From Alligator mississippiensis (Eukaryota; Chordata; Crocodylia; Alligatoridae), in the NCBI RefSeq assembly GCF_030867095.1, contig NC_081825.1, positions 263,510,954 through 263,574,953 on the forward strand: a stretch of 64,000 bases of DNA, written 5' to 3'. The stretch's first letter is position 1; every line of letters starts with the position of its first letter. Positions 10,788-22,609 of the stretch are shown here, in pieces. The position numbers and the translations under genes were made by a program. The notes under the pieces were generated by a model. The model ran no database searches. It saw only the letters and a program-made list of their open reading frames with translations, and was not told where the DNA came from.

Positions 10788-12767
10788 TGTAGCTGTAAAT
10801 CTCTGGCTTGGATTTCTATTTGCTTGTTATTCTTTTAAGAGATATTTAAGCAAGTAATTTTACAATGATTCTTTCTTCTCCATTTTTAGATAAATTCTCT
10901 TGGGAAGCTTGAAGCTAGAACAATCTGTCTTCTTGCTGTGTATTATTTTTCCTTCCTTTTCCTAGGCTCTGGTTTGTTGTAGTAGGGATACTAGCAAACA
11001 TCTGTTACGTACATGCTGTAATGTTTTAGTAGGGTTACTCATGAATGCTGTGTCCTGCCTTAGTTTTGAAGGGTTTCTCGTGGGTGCTGGGTTTGCACAT
11101 ATTGACTTACTATTGTAGGGTCACTTGTGCATGCTGTTTTTTTGGGGATTCTTTTTAGATTTACATGTTTGACCCTTTAAGAATTATGCAGACTTTGCAA
11201 GTAGGTAAGAGATTACATTTAAATATTGATTGACACAGTCTTTTATACTTGGGAAAAATCTGAATGAGAAAAGCTACATGGAAAATTCCCAACTTCACTG
11301 CATTTATTTGTAGGTTCCATGGTATCAGAGTGGAGACTCTAAAAATCAGGACTCTACCCAATAAATCTGCAGAGAGAATACACTGCTTGCCATACATCCA
11401 TCCCTATTTCAGGACAATAAACGGGTTCCAAAAAAGGACAAATCAAATTGCTATTCAGTATGTCCCTGCTAATGTTTTAGTCATTAAATAAACTCAAAGC
11501 ATTATTTAGAAAAGTAGAAAGCAATGTATCAATGTCCTGATAACAACCCCCAATGCAATAATCCTGCAGTCCTGGGAAGTTTGTGCATATGGTCATGAAG
11601 ATCGCTGGTTCCATTTCATTTGAGTGACATAAATTTGAAAGGATTTATGCCTCCAGACATAACAGGAGAAAATCATTCAATTGTAGCTGGAACCTGGTGA
11701 TTACATTTTTAAAGGGATGCTGGGCTTAGGATTGACATTTAAATAAGAGAAATTGAGATGGGGGTGGGGAATAAATGTTTTCACACAGTTGAGAAGGAGC
11801 AGTAGCAGTTTATGACTTTATTTTTGTTTTACACGATACCTGTGTTTCTATGTGTGCTTCAAACATTCCCACTGATGTCCAGGAAGTCCTGACTCAACAG
11901 TGCTGAGCCACGAAGTGAAATGCTCTAGAAACTCACACAGATGAGCCTGTTTTCATATTCCAGTTCTTTGTGGAGGGGAAAGTGAATTCAATTCAATTCC
12001 TCTACTCTCCACTATTTTATGATTCTTATGGAGCTTTAGGGAATGATTATTTTAAAGACGTCATCCAGATCCTTAGCTCAGGTAAATTGGGTCTTGGCCA
12101 TTGAAGTCAGTGAAGCTCTGGTGATTTACACTGGCTGAGGATATGGCTGTCTACTTGAGTTTTAGGGTGTCAGTGTCCCTTAACGGAATGTAAATAAGAG
12201 TTCTTTGCTGAATTATGTCACCAAATGGAATTTCAGGGCCACTCTGGATTGTCTCTAACATAGGCTGTCCATCACATGTCTTTTTGGATCCCCTTTTTCT
12301 GGTCTCATTTTTTATTAAACATTCCTGTAAACAAAAGTTCCTGTATACTATTAGACTGGGGGTTTCAAGGTCACTTAGGGAATTTGATGCCCAGGTGCTA
12401 GTCATTTTAAGGGCACCTGGGTAGCCAGCTTCCTTAGTTGGCATTGCAGTGTTCAGCTCAAAGCTGAAAAAAAGTGCAAACCTTAGGATCGCTGAGGTGG
12501 CTCTGACGGTGATCTTGGGGCTGCTGGTTACCAAACCCTTGTGGGTTTTTTTGGTTTTTTAAAAGAGCTATAGATTAGTACCTGTAGCTAAAACTGGCCT
12601 TCATTTCTGAACTGTCCAGCAGCATTTTCCTGTGTCAGCAAAGTTCTTGCTTAGCAGTGTAAGGAGTAATATAAAGGTGACAGGCCTTATTTTAGAGCTT
12701 TCTGTTCGACATTAACTGAAGCCCATTAAAATGAAACTGAACAGTGACTCATCAAACTGCAAGAATT
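10788..12767. other. ADCK1 intron, AT-rich, nothing named
   Basis: AT-rich intronic sequence. No exon, RNA gene or clear mobile element is recognised. Confidence 0.45.
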
Positions 12768-12990
12768 AGAGATTCAGAAATGACCTTATGGGTCACTTAG
12801 CCTGTCCACTTCAGAAGCCAGTGCAATTACACTACACAGCCTTTCCTTCAGGGCCTTGCTTTGCTGAGTTTCAAGTGCTCCAGGTGATGGGACTCCCACC
12901 ATTTCCCTTCAGTGCAGTTCTGCCTCCAATATCACAGACCACATACTGGTCAGAGCTAATGGGGATGTAGCAGGCAAGACCTTGTATTCC
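12768..12990 (-). repeat. possible CR1 3'-end fragment, reverse
   Basis: The words ATGACCTTATGGGTCACTTA and GCCTGTCC resemble a reverse-oriented CR1 3' UTR (GGACCTCAAGAGGTCATCTAGTCCA-like). It is strongly diverged, so the family and extent are uncertain. Confidence 0.35.
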
Positions 12991-13119
12991 AGAAATAAAC
13001 CACTGCATCTCTAGTTTGCAGCCTGATAATGCATTAGCTTTAAGGGTATTTTTAGAATTATGGGACTTGAGCTGGTCCCTTCAAAATAAGATCTTCCTGA
13101 GGATGACAAGGGCAGATTG

Positions 13120-13775
13120 GGGGTCAGTAGTGAATGCACTCAGGGTTGGTGTGTGAGGAGATGCCACTTAAGTTCTGGGATTCACTCTCTGGCTTGTACT
13201 GCATACAGTTCTGGTCACCCCATCTCAGAAAAGATGCATTAAAACTAGAAAGGGGATGGAGAAAGGAAGCAAAGATGATAAGGATGTAAAATGGCTGAAA
13301 AGATAAAGACTCCATAGCTCAGACAAGAGGTGGCTGAGGGTGTGTGTGATAGAAGTCTATGCAATTGTGAGTGATATGGAAGAAGTGAAGGGGGGAGCTG
13401 TTATTTGCTGTCTCAATGCAGGTGGTAAATTTAAAATTAAAAAAAGGAAGTACTTTTTATACAATAAATAATTAAACCGTGGAACTCATTGCCATAGGAT
13501 ATCATAGAGACCAGTAGTATAACTGGATTCCAAAAGGGAATAGATGAATTTATTGACCTTAGTTCTACCAGGTGCCATTGAATATTACTGTCAGGCATGG
13601 TACCTCAACCTCAGGACATCTCTAAGCCCATGACTGCTTGTGACTAGAAGGATATAATAGGATAGATTACTCTACATGTGTTTCTTATACTCTTCCTCTA
13701 AAACATCTGTTATAGTACTGTCAGAACCAAGATACTGGGTCTGCTGGGCCTGGCCAGCATGGCTCTTCTGTTCTT
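13120..13775 (+). mobile_element. old L3/CR1 LINE fragment
   Basis: A decayed ORF2 C-terminus is visible: YCIQFWSPHLRKDALKLERG at about 13197-13258, the relic of the VQFWAPHFRKD-LERVQR block. A decayed ELIAIGYH-like stretch follows at about 13480, with a terminal GATACTGGGTCTGCTGGGCC-like tail near 13730-13770. The last is the diverged L3 end phrase. Stops and frameshifts are frequent. It is much older than the CR1 copies at 2218, 19990 and 60473. Confidence 0.65.
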
Positions 13776-13933
13776 GTACTTAGCCTCAGGTAGGAGGAAG
13801 GGGCTATTAATTGGAGAGGAAATGGGCTGGGTCAACTTGTGAGGACTGGAAATTGCTGCATAGCATTATAGCCACACCTGAAGAGTGGTTCAGGAGCTAT
13901 GATGCAGCTGATCAACTCTTTCCTTGACTTTAG

Positions 13934-14092
13934 GTTCTCCTCCTGATTGTGAAGCAGATTTTCCCAGACTTCGAGTTCATGTGGCTGGTGGAAGAAGCTA
14001 AGAAGAATTTGCCTCTGGAGCTAGATTTCCTCAATGAAGGCAGGAATGCCGAACAGGTGGCTCACATGCTCAAACATTTTGACTTCCTGAAG
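13934..14092 (+). CDS. ADCK1: ADCK1 exon with the alpha-C-like acidic motif
   Basis: Second ADCK1 exon in the window, 159 nt, 53 codons, phase 0 at both ends, with TTTAG before it and GTAGGA after it. It encodes VLLLIVKQIFPDF through FMWLVEEAKKNLPLELDFLN to KHFDFLK. The ELDFLNEGRNAE segment is the UbiB-family motif that supplies the glutamate pairing with the ATP-binding lysine of the previous exon. It joins to 9318 in frame (ILLME then VLLLIV), as in vertebrate ADCK1. A GT microsatellite starts 33 nt after the donor site. Confidence 0.97.
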
Positions 14093-14122
14093 GTAGGAAG
14101 CTGCAGGCATGTCCATATGTGA

Positions 14123-14124
<2 letters not shown>

Positions 14125-14166
<42 letters not shown>
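14125..14166. repeat. (GT)21 microsatellite
   Basis: This is an uninterrupted GT run of about 42 nt just inside the intron after the exon ending at 14092. It creates a spurious His-Thr-repeat frame on the minus strand. Confidence 0.97.
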
Positions 14167-14169
<3 letters not shown>

Positions 14170-14346
14170 CATGCATGTATGGGTAGGAGCGTGCAATGGC
14201 ACAGAAGCTTGATGGGAGAGGATGATGATCTGCAGAAAAATATCTCATGTAGTAAAGTGAATATAATACCAATGGTGGTGCTAAATCAGTAGCCCTGGAA
14301 GCAAAAACCCTCTTTTTTTTCCCCTGAGATCAGGGACATTCTAGGC

Positions 14347-14888
14347 CAGTGTGCTCAACCTCCAGCCCATAGGCCAAATATGGCCTGTGGGGCTCCCCAA
14401 GGGTCAGGAAATGTGGTGGTGGTGGGGGGTAGTGTTAGTTAATACTGCCATAACTTCCTGCTGCCAAAATCTCGAGCCTCGCATGGCGAGTTGGAGCCAG
14501 ACCATGACACTCTCCCAGCATGGTCAGGTTGCCACACCCCCTTCCCTCTGCTCAGCCAGGTTAGGACCAGTCCATGCCCTTTTCCTCCCGTGGGGCACGC
14601 CCCCTTCTACCTGCAAAGGGCTGGCTCTTTTCCTCCTGCCCTGCCGTGGGGTTGGGCTATGCCTTCTCCCCCTGTGGAGCTGGTTCAGGGCTGTGTTGGG
14701 GCCAGAGCAAGCCCCTTTCCTCACATGTCTGGATCAAGTTTGGGCTGCCTTGCCCCACTCTGTGCAGCTGGATGCGGCCTTGCTGTACCTGCCCTGAGCA
14801 CTGGATTGAGTCTACTGGCTGGATCTGGCCCACAGAGGTACTAGGCACTGCCTGTTTGGCCTCTTGGTCAAAAGGTTGAGCACCACTG
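14347..14888. mobile_element. hAT non-autonomous element, 542 bp
   Basis: The left end is CAGTGTGCTCAACCT. The right end, read in reverse, is CAGTGGTGCTCAACCT, so the termini match at 15 of 16 positions with one gap. Flanks are TTCTAGGC and GTCTAGGT, sharing 6 of 8 positions as a decayed 8-bp duplication. The interior is GC-rich and made of imprecise repeats around CCCCTT and CCTCCCGTGGGGC words. No transposase is present. The open frames inside are compositional. Confidence 0.8.
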
Positions 14889-15399
14889 GTCTAGGTCTAT
14901 GAATTTGCCTCATCTGTGACCTGGAGAAAAGAGGTGGAATGAAAAAGAAGTTTAGTCTCCATGTGCCATCTAGTCCTAGGCCTCTGCTGAGACTGTCCAG
15001 GGACTGAGCTGAAACCCACCTCCCTGTCCACCCTGACTCATTTCTATACTGTAAGCCACTCACCAGCTGGCAGAGAATAACAACTTTCTAGCAGGGTCAC
15101 CCTCTGCTAGATCAGAACTAGTGGTGTGAGGGTACTTGGCTTGCTATCCTGTTATTTATTTCTCCAACTCAGCTGTTACACAGTTAGCAGAGTCAGAGAG
15201 AGGGATTCCATCAGGTCCTTGCATTGCCATGAGCTGTGTGCATTAGCCATTAGCTGCTGAGTGGCCAGGTGGCTTCTTTTCTGGGTTTCCTCAGAAGCAA
15301 GAGGAAGAAATGGAGATAAAGCAGAAGAGCTGGACTGAAGCTAATGAAGTCAGCCATATTCGGTGAGGGAGCTCATACATATCATGGTAGGAGGAAGGG
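14889..15399. other. ADCK1 intron, no recognised feature
   Basis: Nothing identified between the hAT element and the CA-rich stretch. Confidence 0.4.
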
Positions 15400-15860
15400 C
15401 ATTTTCTCTGAAACCTCCACATACAAATACCTTCTTCACCTGATACACAGACATGCAAAACGTGTATGTGTGAGCATCCAGTGGCAAACGCACAGCTTTC
15501 CTGTGCACCCAGCCAGGTCACCTTACATACAGTTGGACAAACATCACATACTTCTGCCCCAACACTGACCTGCTTACCCATATACACCCATAGTTCTCTC
15601 CAACACATCACTATATAGGCACTCCAGACACATGCATGGGGTTCTTCCAGTGAAATACTCCCAGATGTGAACTAGTTTCCTATGGACCCACTAAACCATG
15701 CACACAGATGTGCGTACCCCTCCCATCACAAACACACTAAGCTGCATGTAATCAGTGACACGCAAATGCATTTACATACATGCCAGTGCTACAGACAAGT
15801 GCACTTGCACTTGGTTACAGACATGCATAAGGATGTGCACGTCGGCATGTCACTTTCACC
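15400..15860. repeat. degenerate CA-rich tract
   Basis: Scattered ACACA, CACAC and CATGCA words with imprecise spacing dominate this stretch (for example around 15440, 15700 and 15770). It looks like a decayed microsatellite and contains no convincing frame. Confidence 0.5.
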
Positions 15861-16049
15861 TCCTACTTATACAAAAATCCTAAAGTGAAAATAATGGATG
15901 TCTGAGGCTGTATGATTTTTCATCAGATTTCATAAATCTTGTCTCCTTTCTGCCTCCTCTTGGCCAGTGTTATGGTCACTTATCTTTCAGCTCTGGTCAT
16001 AGGATAGTCCTTTGGAACTCAATGGCACCATGGGTCCGCCCTTCCGTAA

Positions 16050-16570
16050 ATACAAACAGTTATGACCCGCCTGACTATCAGGGCAGCAGGAGGCCAAAGG
16101 CTGATGAATCTGCTGAGTGGTTGCTTATCAAAAGGGATGCACCTTGGAGAGCTGTGTCCGTTGCTGCTGTAACCAGGATACTTTGAAGTAAATCCCCATG
16201 GAGACAGCCAATCACGTCCTTGCTAGGTTAAAGAGCCGTCATGATATCGATATGTGTAACAATAACAAATGGCTTTGAGATGGCTAAATAATGGATCCTC
16301 CTGTCTGACCTGCCAATTCTGAGACGTGTTCATCACCCCAAAGGCAACAGAAGAATTGGGCTTCTATATCATTAATTTTCCTAAACACGCAGCAAAGCTG
16401 GGAAGTGGATTTTGTGCTGTGAACCCAGTTGAGCTTTTAAAACCAGAGATAAATTGTTTTCATGCACTGGCATTACAGCCAAACATCTGTGAGTAATTAA
16501 AAATTCGCCAAAGAATTTGACTCTTGGCGAGGGAGTTGTCTCTGAGTGCTTGTACAGGGCTTAATAAGCC
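16050..16570. other. candidate conserved noncoding element
   Basis: Non-repetitive AT-rich sequence with ATTAATTTTCC, GAGTAATTAAAAATTCGCC and GGCTAAATAATGG words, scattered CpGs, and the near-palindromic GGGCTTAATAAGCCC at 16557-16571. No splice-bounded frame is seen. The texture suggests an intronic regulatory element; this is inference. Confidence 0.35.
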
Positions 16571-18252
16571 CTATAACCTGCCCCTGTAAATCCTGAGATG
16601 GGGATGAATGTCAGGGCCAGGTTGAAGTGATCTAAGGCTACTGGGATCAGTGGGTTTAGGAGCTGATGTGCAGAGGCTGGGGAGAACATTGTGGGGTTTG
16701 TTAGTTTTGAAGTCTGTGTGGAGGGGCTCTGGGTCTTTTAATCTCCTGCCAAGTTTCAAAATAATAAAAATCCAGATGGACTCAGGGATGGGGAGTGGAT
16801 TGAAAGTAAATGCACTTGCCTTTCCTAGTGGAATATACAGGTAGCATGAAACACATAGGGAGTGGTTGTACAGTAGGATGCAGGGGCATTAGAATTGCAC
16901 TGGGCAGAGGCCCTGTCCTAGGATAGCAGGCACATTACAGAACCAGATCAAGGGACTTTGCAAGAATGTTGGGCCTAGGATTAGAATAACAGGAAGCTGT
17001 GGGTCATGATAGAAAGGCATCTGTTGCTGTGAGGGAGCTGAGAACTGCATTTGCAGTGGGTTCCTGGTGAGGGCTGAAGTACTTCTACTTCACGTTGCCC
17101 CTCAGGAACTGAAGTTACAAAACAAGTGCAACCTTCTTAGGAACTGTGCTGAGCCACAGTGGCAGAGCTAGTTCCCTTGACCACAGTCATACGAGTGGCT
17201 AGGAATTCTTTCCTCTCCCAGGCTCTGAAATCAGGGCCCTTGCTTTGCAATAGGGGAGTTGGTGAGTCCACTGCAAATGATACAGCAAACACCCTGGGAC
17301 AGCTAAGGAGGCTACTGCTTATCTTTGCTACCAAGGGGTTCTGTAATGCGTGCAAACTTCTTCCCAAAAGGATCACTAGCAGATCTAGTACCTGTGGGAG
17401 TTTCAGCCTGCAAATAATTTGGCAGAAGCACTAGCTGGTAGTTTTTTGAAAGGAAGGATACACTAGTTTAAGACTCCTTATTTACTGAGTCACTGACTCA
17501 CCGTATAAAACTGGGGCCAGTTACTCAGCTTCCTTGCATCTCACTCAGACTGATTTGCCACGGAATGAACAGAAAGCGTGTTGGTATTTTACACTTGTAA
17601 GAGTGTCACATTTGTAACAAGATACTTAAGGGTCTCCCAGGGTTTCTGTGACAAACCCCTTATTTGTGATGCTTGATTTTACTCCCTGTTCAGTTGCTGA
17701 TGGCTGTGTGAGAGGCTTGTCAGCCTGGTTACATTTGTGTTCCAGAGAGCACTGCTGAGATACAAATTATGATGTGATTATTTATCATGGCCATAATGCA
17801 GACTTGCACAGCTCTGCACAACCAAAAAGAGGCTTGGTTCCTGCTCGAGTTAACTAACCAGGTGACTTAGTGAAGTGCGGTAGGTAATATGACCAGCTTT
17901 TGAGAGGGTCTGAGAATTTAACAATGTCCATTGACATCAGTGGATGTCAGCACCTTGCAGCTTTGGATGTTAAATGTGGACTTGACAGATGCTGCTAAGA
18001 GCACTCTGCTTCTGTATGTCCTAAGGTGCCTGGAACTGTATCTGTATGCATGGCCTCTGCCTAGGTTATCACTGTCCCATGTGGGGAATGGCTGCCTTCA
18101 GTACTTTTCACCAGCGATAAAAGTAGCTAAAGCAGCTAAGGAAAGAGGAAGCCATGTGGGTGGATTTGGTGGCCTCCCTTGTTTTGAGCAGGAAGAAAAT
18201 ACAGGCTCCTTTACCTCTGCTGGGAAATTCCTTCGTCTCTCTTTTTCTGCAT
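16571..18252. other. ADCK1 intron, no recognised feature
   Basis: No exon or mobile-element signature recognised. Short frames on both strands are unsupported. Confidence 0.45.
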
Positions 18253-18774
18253 CAGGGTTGTCAAGGATATAATCTGTGAGCTGGATATGGCCCATGAAGC
18301 CCTATCATCCAGCCTGAAGTGCTGCCCCTGGAGTTGACCCACATGCTACACGTGGCATGTGCCAGACCAGCCCCATGCACAGGGTTCAGGACATGCACCA
18401 CACGTGGCACTAATTCCAGCTGGCTCAGGGCACACACCATATGCAGTGCCCACCACACCTGGTATGGGACACATGCGGTATATGGTGCCTGCCCCAGCTG
18501 GTTCAGGACCTGTACTGCATGTGGTATACCCCTGGCCATTCCAGGGCAAGCTTTGTGTGCATTTTAAGTCCTGGGCTGGTTGCAATGGGCACTATGTAAG
18601 TCCCAGACTGGCCTCACATGGGTTTGTGTGCAGTGCAGTCCCAGACTGGCTAGAGTGAGCACTACATGTGCTGGATCCAGCCCACAGGGCCAGCAATACA
18701 CTGTTCATCTGGCCCATGGACTGGTCCTGTGGCACTCATTTGGCCCATGGCACCAGATGAGTTTGACACTCCTG
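18253..18774. mobile_element. hAT non-autonomous element, 522 bp
   Basis: The left terminus is CAGGGTTGTCAAGGAT. The right terminus, read in reverse, is CAGGAGTGTCAAACTC, forming imperfect inverted repeats. Flanking 8-mers TTCTGCAT and TCTTGCAT agree at 6 of 8 positions. The interior contains a tandem 39-bp minisatellite at 18371-18526. The element ends 79 bp before the next ADCK1 exon. Confidence 0.75.
18371..18526. repeat. 39-bp minisatellite, four units
   Basis: Four head-to-tail 39-nt units start at 18371, 18410, 18449 and 18488. Each contains a CCAGCTGGTTCAGGAC-like half and a CATGTGGTA-like half. Units are diverged but keep exact 39-nt spacing. The array is the core of the hAT element around it. 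Because 39 is divisible by three, it keeps frames open on both strands. Confidence 0.85.
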
Positions 18775-18853
18775 TCTTGCATGGTGCATGCCACCCCTGC
18801 TCCCTGCCGTCATCCATTGGTTTGGCCTAACATTCCTTTTTGTCCTATGACAG

Positions 18854-18970
18854 GTCCCCAGGATCTTCTGGGAGTTGTCGACAAGGCGTGTCCTCTTCAT
18901 GGAATTCATGGAAGGTGGGCAGGTGAATGATAGGGCCTACATGGAGAGGAATGGCATTGATGTTAATGAG
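18854..18970 (+). CDS. ADCK1: ADCK1 exon with the hinge region
   Basis: Third ADCK1 exon in the window, 117 nt, 39 codons, phase 0 at both ends, with GACAG before it and GTAACA after it. It encodes VPRIFWELSTRRVLFMEFME and then GGQVNDRAYMERNGIDVNE. The LFMEFMEGGQVND stretch corresponds to the hinge between the N- and C-lobes (LLMEFVDG-type in relatives). It joins the previous exon as HFDFLK then VPRIFW. The following intron is the longest in the window, 19.8 kb. Confidence 0.97.
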
Positions 18971-19989
18971 GTAACATCTTCCTACCCACCTCTGAAGTTG
19001 GGCACTGAGGGTGTTGTAGAGAGATGGGAATGGTGATGATAATAGACATTGTGGCACTAAGGTTGCTAGTTCATGAAAAGCCAAAAATGATGTCACACAC
19101 ACATACACATAAATAGAACATCTGCAGTGATGCCTCTAAAAGAGAAAGACAACAGATGGAAGGAGGGGTCAGGAAGGTTCTCTCCAGCTCACATACCCTG
19201 CAGGATGTTGAGGTGCATGGATTGAACAAAGGGAGTTCACATCTTCTCCAGTACCTGGGGTGGTCTGCTGTAGGAAGCAGGGCTGATCATAATGCTCAGA
19301 TGCTAAATGTACCCCTAGTTTTTTCCATGATTGCAGTTCCTTTTATTCTGGAAACAGAGCTCTGGACATTTTGTAGACACCTCTCTCTTTCCTTTGTGTT
19401 TTGTCAGGATTTTAGCTGTGTGCTTTAGCAAAGTGTCACTTAGATCTAAAATCCCAACATTAATGGGAGTTTCACTTCCATCCCTAACAAGATTTTAGAG
19501 TCCCTGTGTAGCAATTGGCACTATCTTTGAAAGAGAAATAAAACAGAGATTATAACTGACTCTGGTTATTAATTAATTTGAAAAAGTCATAATGTCAACC
19601 TCAGTTTGCTGACCCACATTCCAGCTACGGAGCTTATGTTCTGCTTTCCTTAAGCTCCTGTCCTGTCCCTCTATGTAGTTGCTATTGGGTATTGTTTTCC
19701 TTTGTTTTCTTTCCTAAATTGGTATGTAATGTTTCTGTACTGGGTCAGACAGCAGCCATATTTCATCCCAGAGGTGGCTGCATTTCAGTGGTGGTTGAGT
19801 AATTCCTGTGTGAGGTATAAAGTTGGTCATCAGCAATCCCTCAGTTCAAGGATGATCCCTACCAGGGCTCATTGATGGGCCTGGAGGTTGCTTAAGAGTC
19901 CAGTCCTTGAGCCCCAGATCCATCTGCGAAGTTGCAGGTGTTTCCACAGGGGAGAGTAGGCCATCCAGGAGGGTAAGCGGGAGGGCCCA
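18971..19989. other. ADCK1 intron, 5' part
   Basis: No exon is recognised. The last 140 bp may already belong to the 5' UTR of the CR1 copy that follows, but I cannot set that boundary. Confidence 0.4.
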
Positions 19990-20000
19990 AGGCCCTGCCA

Positions 20001-21146
20001 GTGAGCTCTAGGGAAGGTAGTCCCATCAGTAGCCGGACTACCAGTGGCACAATGCGGATGGGCACACGCTGCACCCTGAGGGTCCCCTTGGAGTCTGAGG
20101 CCTCCACCTCTGGCACCTCAGAGGTCTCTACCCAGATGAAACCCATGGTTCTGGGCTCCATGCAGACAGAGCCTCTGGCTCTTGGCTGCAAGGGCTGCCT
20201 GGCACGTTTCCAGGCGCATGCGACCGGGAGCATGGCCACCTCCCCTTGTGAGGTTTGCTCTAGGAGCACTCCGGAGCACTCTGGAGTCTCTAGGGCACCA
20301 GATAGAGGAGCTCCAGGCCGCAGTCCAGAGATTGCGTGCCATCAGGGATGACAAGTGGGATATAGACTCCTACTGCCAGGGCCTTCACCCCCTGGAGGCC
20401 AAGGGTAGACCAAGGTCACCTTCCAGGATAAGGGAGGACTTGGGGATCTCCCATACTGTTCAGCCAGGGGGTTGGACCAAGGAGGTCAACAGCCACAAGG
20501 CCCGCTGTACCAAGGTCCCCTCCCCTCTGGAGCTTTGCAACAGGTATGAACCTCTTGCAGCCCCAGCAGAGCTGCCAGCAGACAATGCAGGCTCACCCAC
20601 AGCTACCGTCCTTGCTCTCCCTAAGGCCACTTGTAGAGTGGTCATCGTGGGAGACTCCCTCCTGAGGGGTACTGAGGGCGTGATCTGCCACCTCAGCCCC
20701 TTAGTCCAGGAGGTCTGTTGCTTCCTGGGAGCCTGTATCTGGGATGTAGCTGAGGATCCCAAAGCTCATCTGGCCCACCAACCACTACCCTATGCTCCTT
20801 ATCCATGTGGGCACGAATGACATGGCTCTGAGCAATCCCAGCCGGGTCATGAGATGCTACGGGGCTTTGGGAGCGGGGCTTAAGGGGTTGGGGGCACAGG
20901 TGGTGTTTCTCTTCATCCCTCCTGGTTTTGGGCTATAGGCTGAGGAGGGAGAGGAGGATTGAGGTAGTTAACCAAAGACTGTGGCGCTGGTGTCATCATG
21001 AAGGCTTCAGCTTCCACAATTATAGTCTGCTCTTTGGTGATAGAGGCAATGGTCTGCTGAGAAGAGATGGCCTCCACCTCACTGCGCTGGGGAGGAGGCT
21101 CTTCTCAGCCAGACTTGCTGACTTGCTCGACCGGGCTTTAAACTAA
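20001..21146 (+). pseudogene. CR1 ORF1 remnant with SGNH esterase domain
   Basis: ORF1 of CR1-like LINEs can carry a zinc-binding PHD-like region and an SGNH-hydrolase esterase; both traces are visible. CKGCLARF and, further on, PCEVC give a CxxC-type pair near 20190-20260. The esterase follows in three frames: block I VVIVGDSLLRG with the nucleophile serine codon at 20656-20658; block III IHVGTND at about 20801-20821; block V RRDGLHLT with aspartate at 21066-21068 and histidine at 21075-21077. Frameshifts near 20255 and 20770 and a stop near 20937 break the frame. The three catalytic signatures survive although the frame does not. Confidence 0.85.
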
Positions 21147-22604
21147 GCTCGCCAGGGGATAGGGGGACTACTGCCACAGCAAGCCCACTGGGCAACTTTT
21201 GCAAATCCAGCAGGCTAAGGCACTTAAGGGAACCCACTTCTGCTCCAGCCCCAGAACAATATGTAGGGAAGGCAAGGGCCCCCAATGGGACACTTACATT
21301 CCTGTACACCAGTGCCAGAAGCTTGGGGAATAAACAGGAGGAACTGGTCCTCCTGCTAAACAAGAATGACTATAATCTCATAGGGATAATGGAGACCTGG
21401 TGGGGCTCCACCTATGACTGGGCCACAGGTATAGATGGCTATTGTAAAGGAGAGATCGTGTGGACAAAAGGGGTGGGGGTGTAGCTCTCTATGTCAAGGA
21501 AAGCTACACGTTCCTGGAAGCTGACATTGGCACCCAGGGTGGACTACTGGAGACTCTCTGGGTTAAAATCCATGGTGAACATGTCACAGGGGACACAATG
21601 GTGGGAGTCTACTGCACACCTCCTAGCCAGGATCAAGAGCTCGACCAGGAATTCGCCAGAGAACTGGCTGAGGCTGCACACTCCCAGTGCATGGTTGTCA
21701 TGGGAGACTTCAACTACCCAGACATCTTGTGGGAAGAGTACTTGGCCAAATGTGAATGGCCGCAAAGCTTCCTCGTGTGTGGATGAGCTCTATCTGACTC
21801 AAGAAGTCTGTGGACCAACAAGAGGCACAGTGGTGCTTGACCTGGTACTGGCAATGGGGGATGACTTAATCAGGGACCTAATGATCGAAGGGAAGTTGGG
21901 AGACGGTAACCATGAGCTGATCACCTTCACCATCCATTGTAAAGCTGGCAAGTCAGTCAGCAATGCAGAAGTCCTCGACTTCAGGAAAACTGACTTTGAC
22001 AACCTCAGGAGCCTTGTTGGTGACCACAACCTGATGGGGATGGGAGTTCAGGATGAGTGGTTGTTCCTCAAGGGAGCGATCCTGGAAGCACAAGCAATGT
22101 TTATCCTGTCTCGGAGGAAAGGCAGCAAAAGAGCACAGCAGCCCCCTTGGCTCTGCAGGGAACTAGTAGACCTCCTGTGTGTAAAAAGAAAGGCCTATCA
22201 AAGATGGAAGACTGGATCCATCTCAAAGGAGGAGTATTCTGCACTGACCTGTAGGGAGCGAACCAGGAAAGCCAAGGGTGCAACTGAACTCCAGCTGGCT
22301 ACAGATGTCAAGGACAATAAAAAGTCCTTTTTTAGATATGTCGGGGCCCCTGCTCAATATGGTATGGGATGGCAAGGGTGAGGGAGAATTGTTACCCTTC
22401 ATCAATGTAGACCACATGAAGAAACACTTTGAGAGGCTGGACACTTTCAAGTCATCTGGCCCAGACAGTTTACACCCCAGGGTACTTAAGGAGCTGGCAG
22501 GCACTATAGCTCAGCCACTGGCACGGATCTTTGAGAACATATGGCGCTCAGGTGAAGTTCCCGAAGATTGGAAGAAGGCCAATGTGGTGCCTATCTTCAA
22601 GAAA

Positions 22605-22609
22605 GGGAG
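22605..22609. repeat. 5-bp target-site duplication, left
   Basis: GGGAG lies immediately before the LTR and is repeated at 23568-23572 on its other side. Removing the LTR and one copy restores the CR1 reading AAAGGGAGGAAAAG. Confidence 0.85.

Noticed and set aside
14021..14272. Minus-strand frame with a His-Thr repeat
   Set aside because: It is the reverse reading of the GT microsatellite and of an ADCK1 exon.
15400..15860. CRISPR-like or other spaced repeat array
   Set aside because: The repeats are imprecise CA-rich words without fixed units or spacers, and the DNA is from a vertebrate nucleus.
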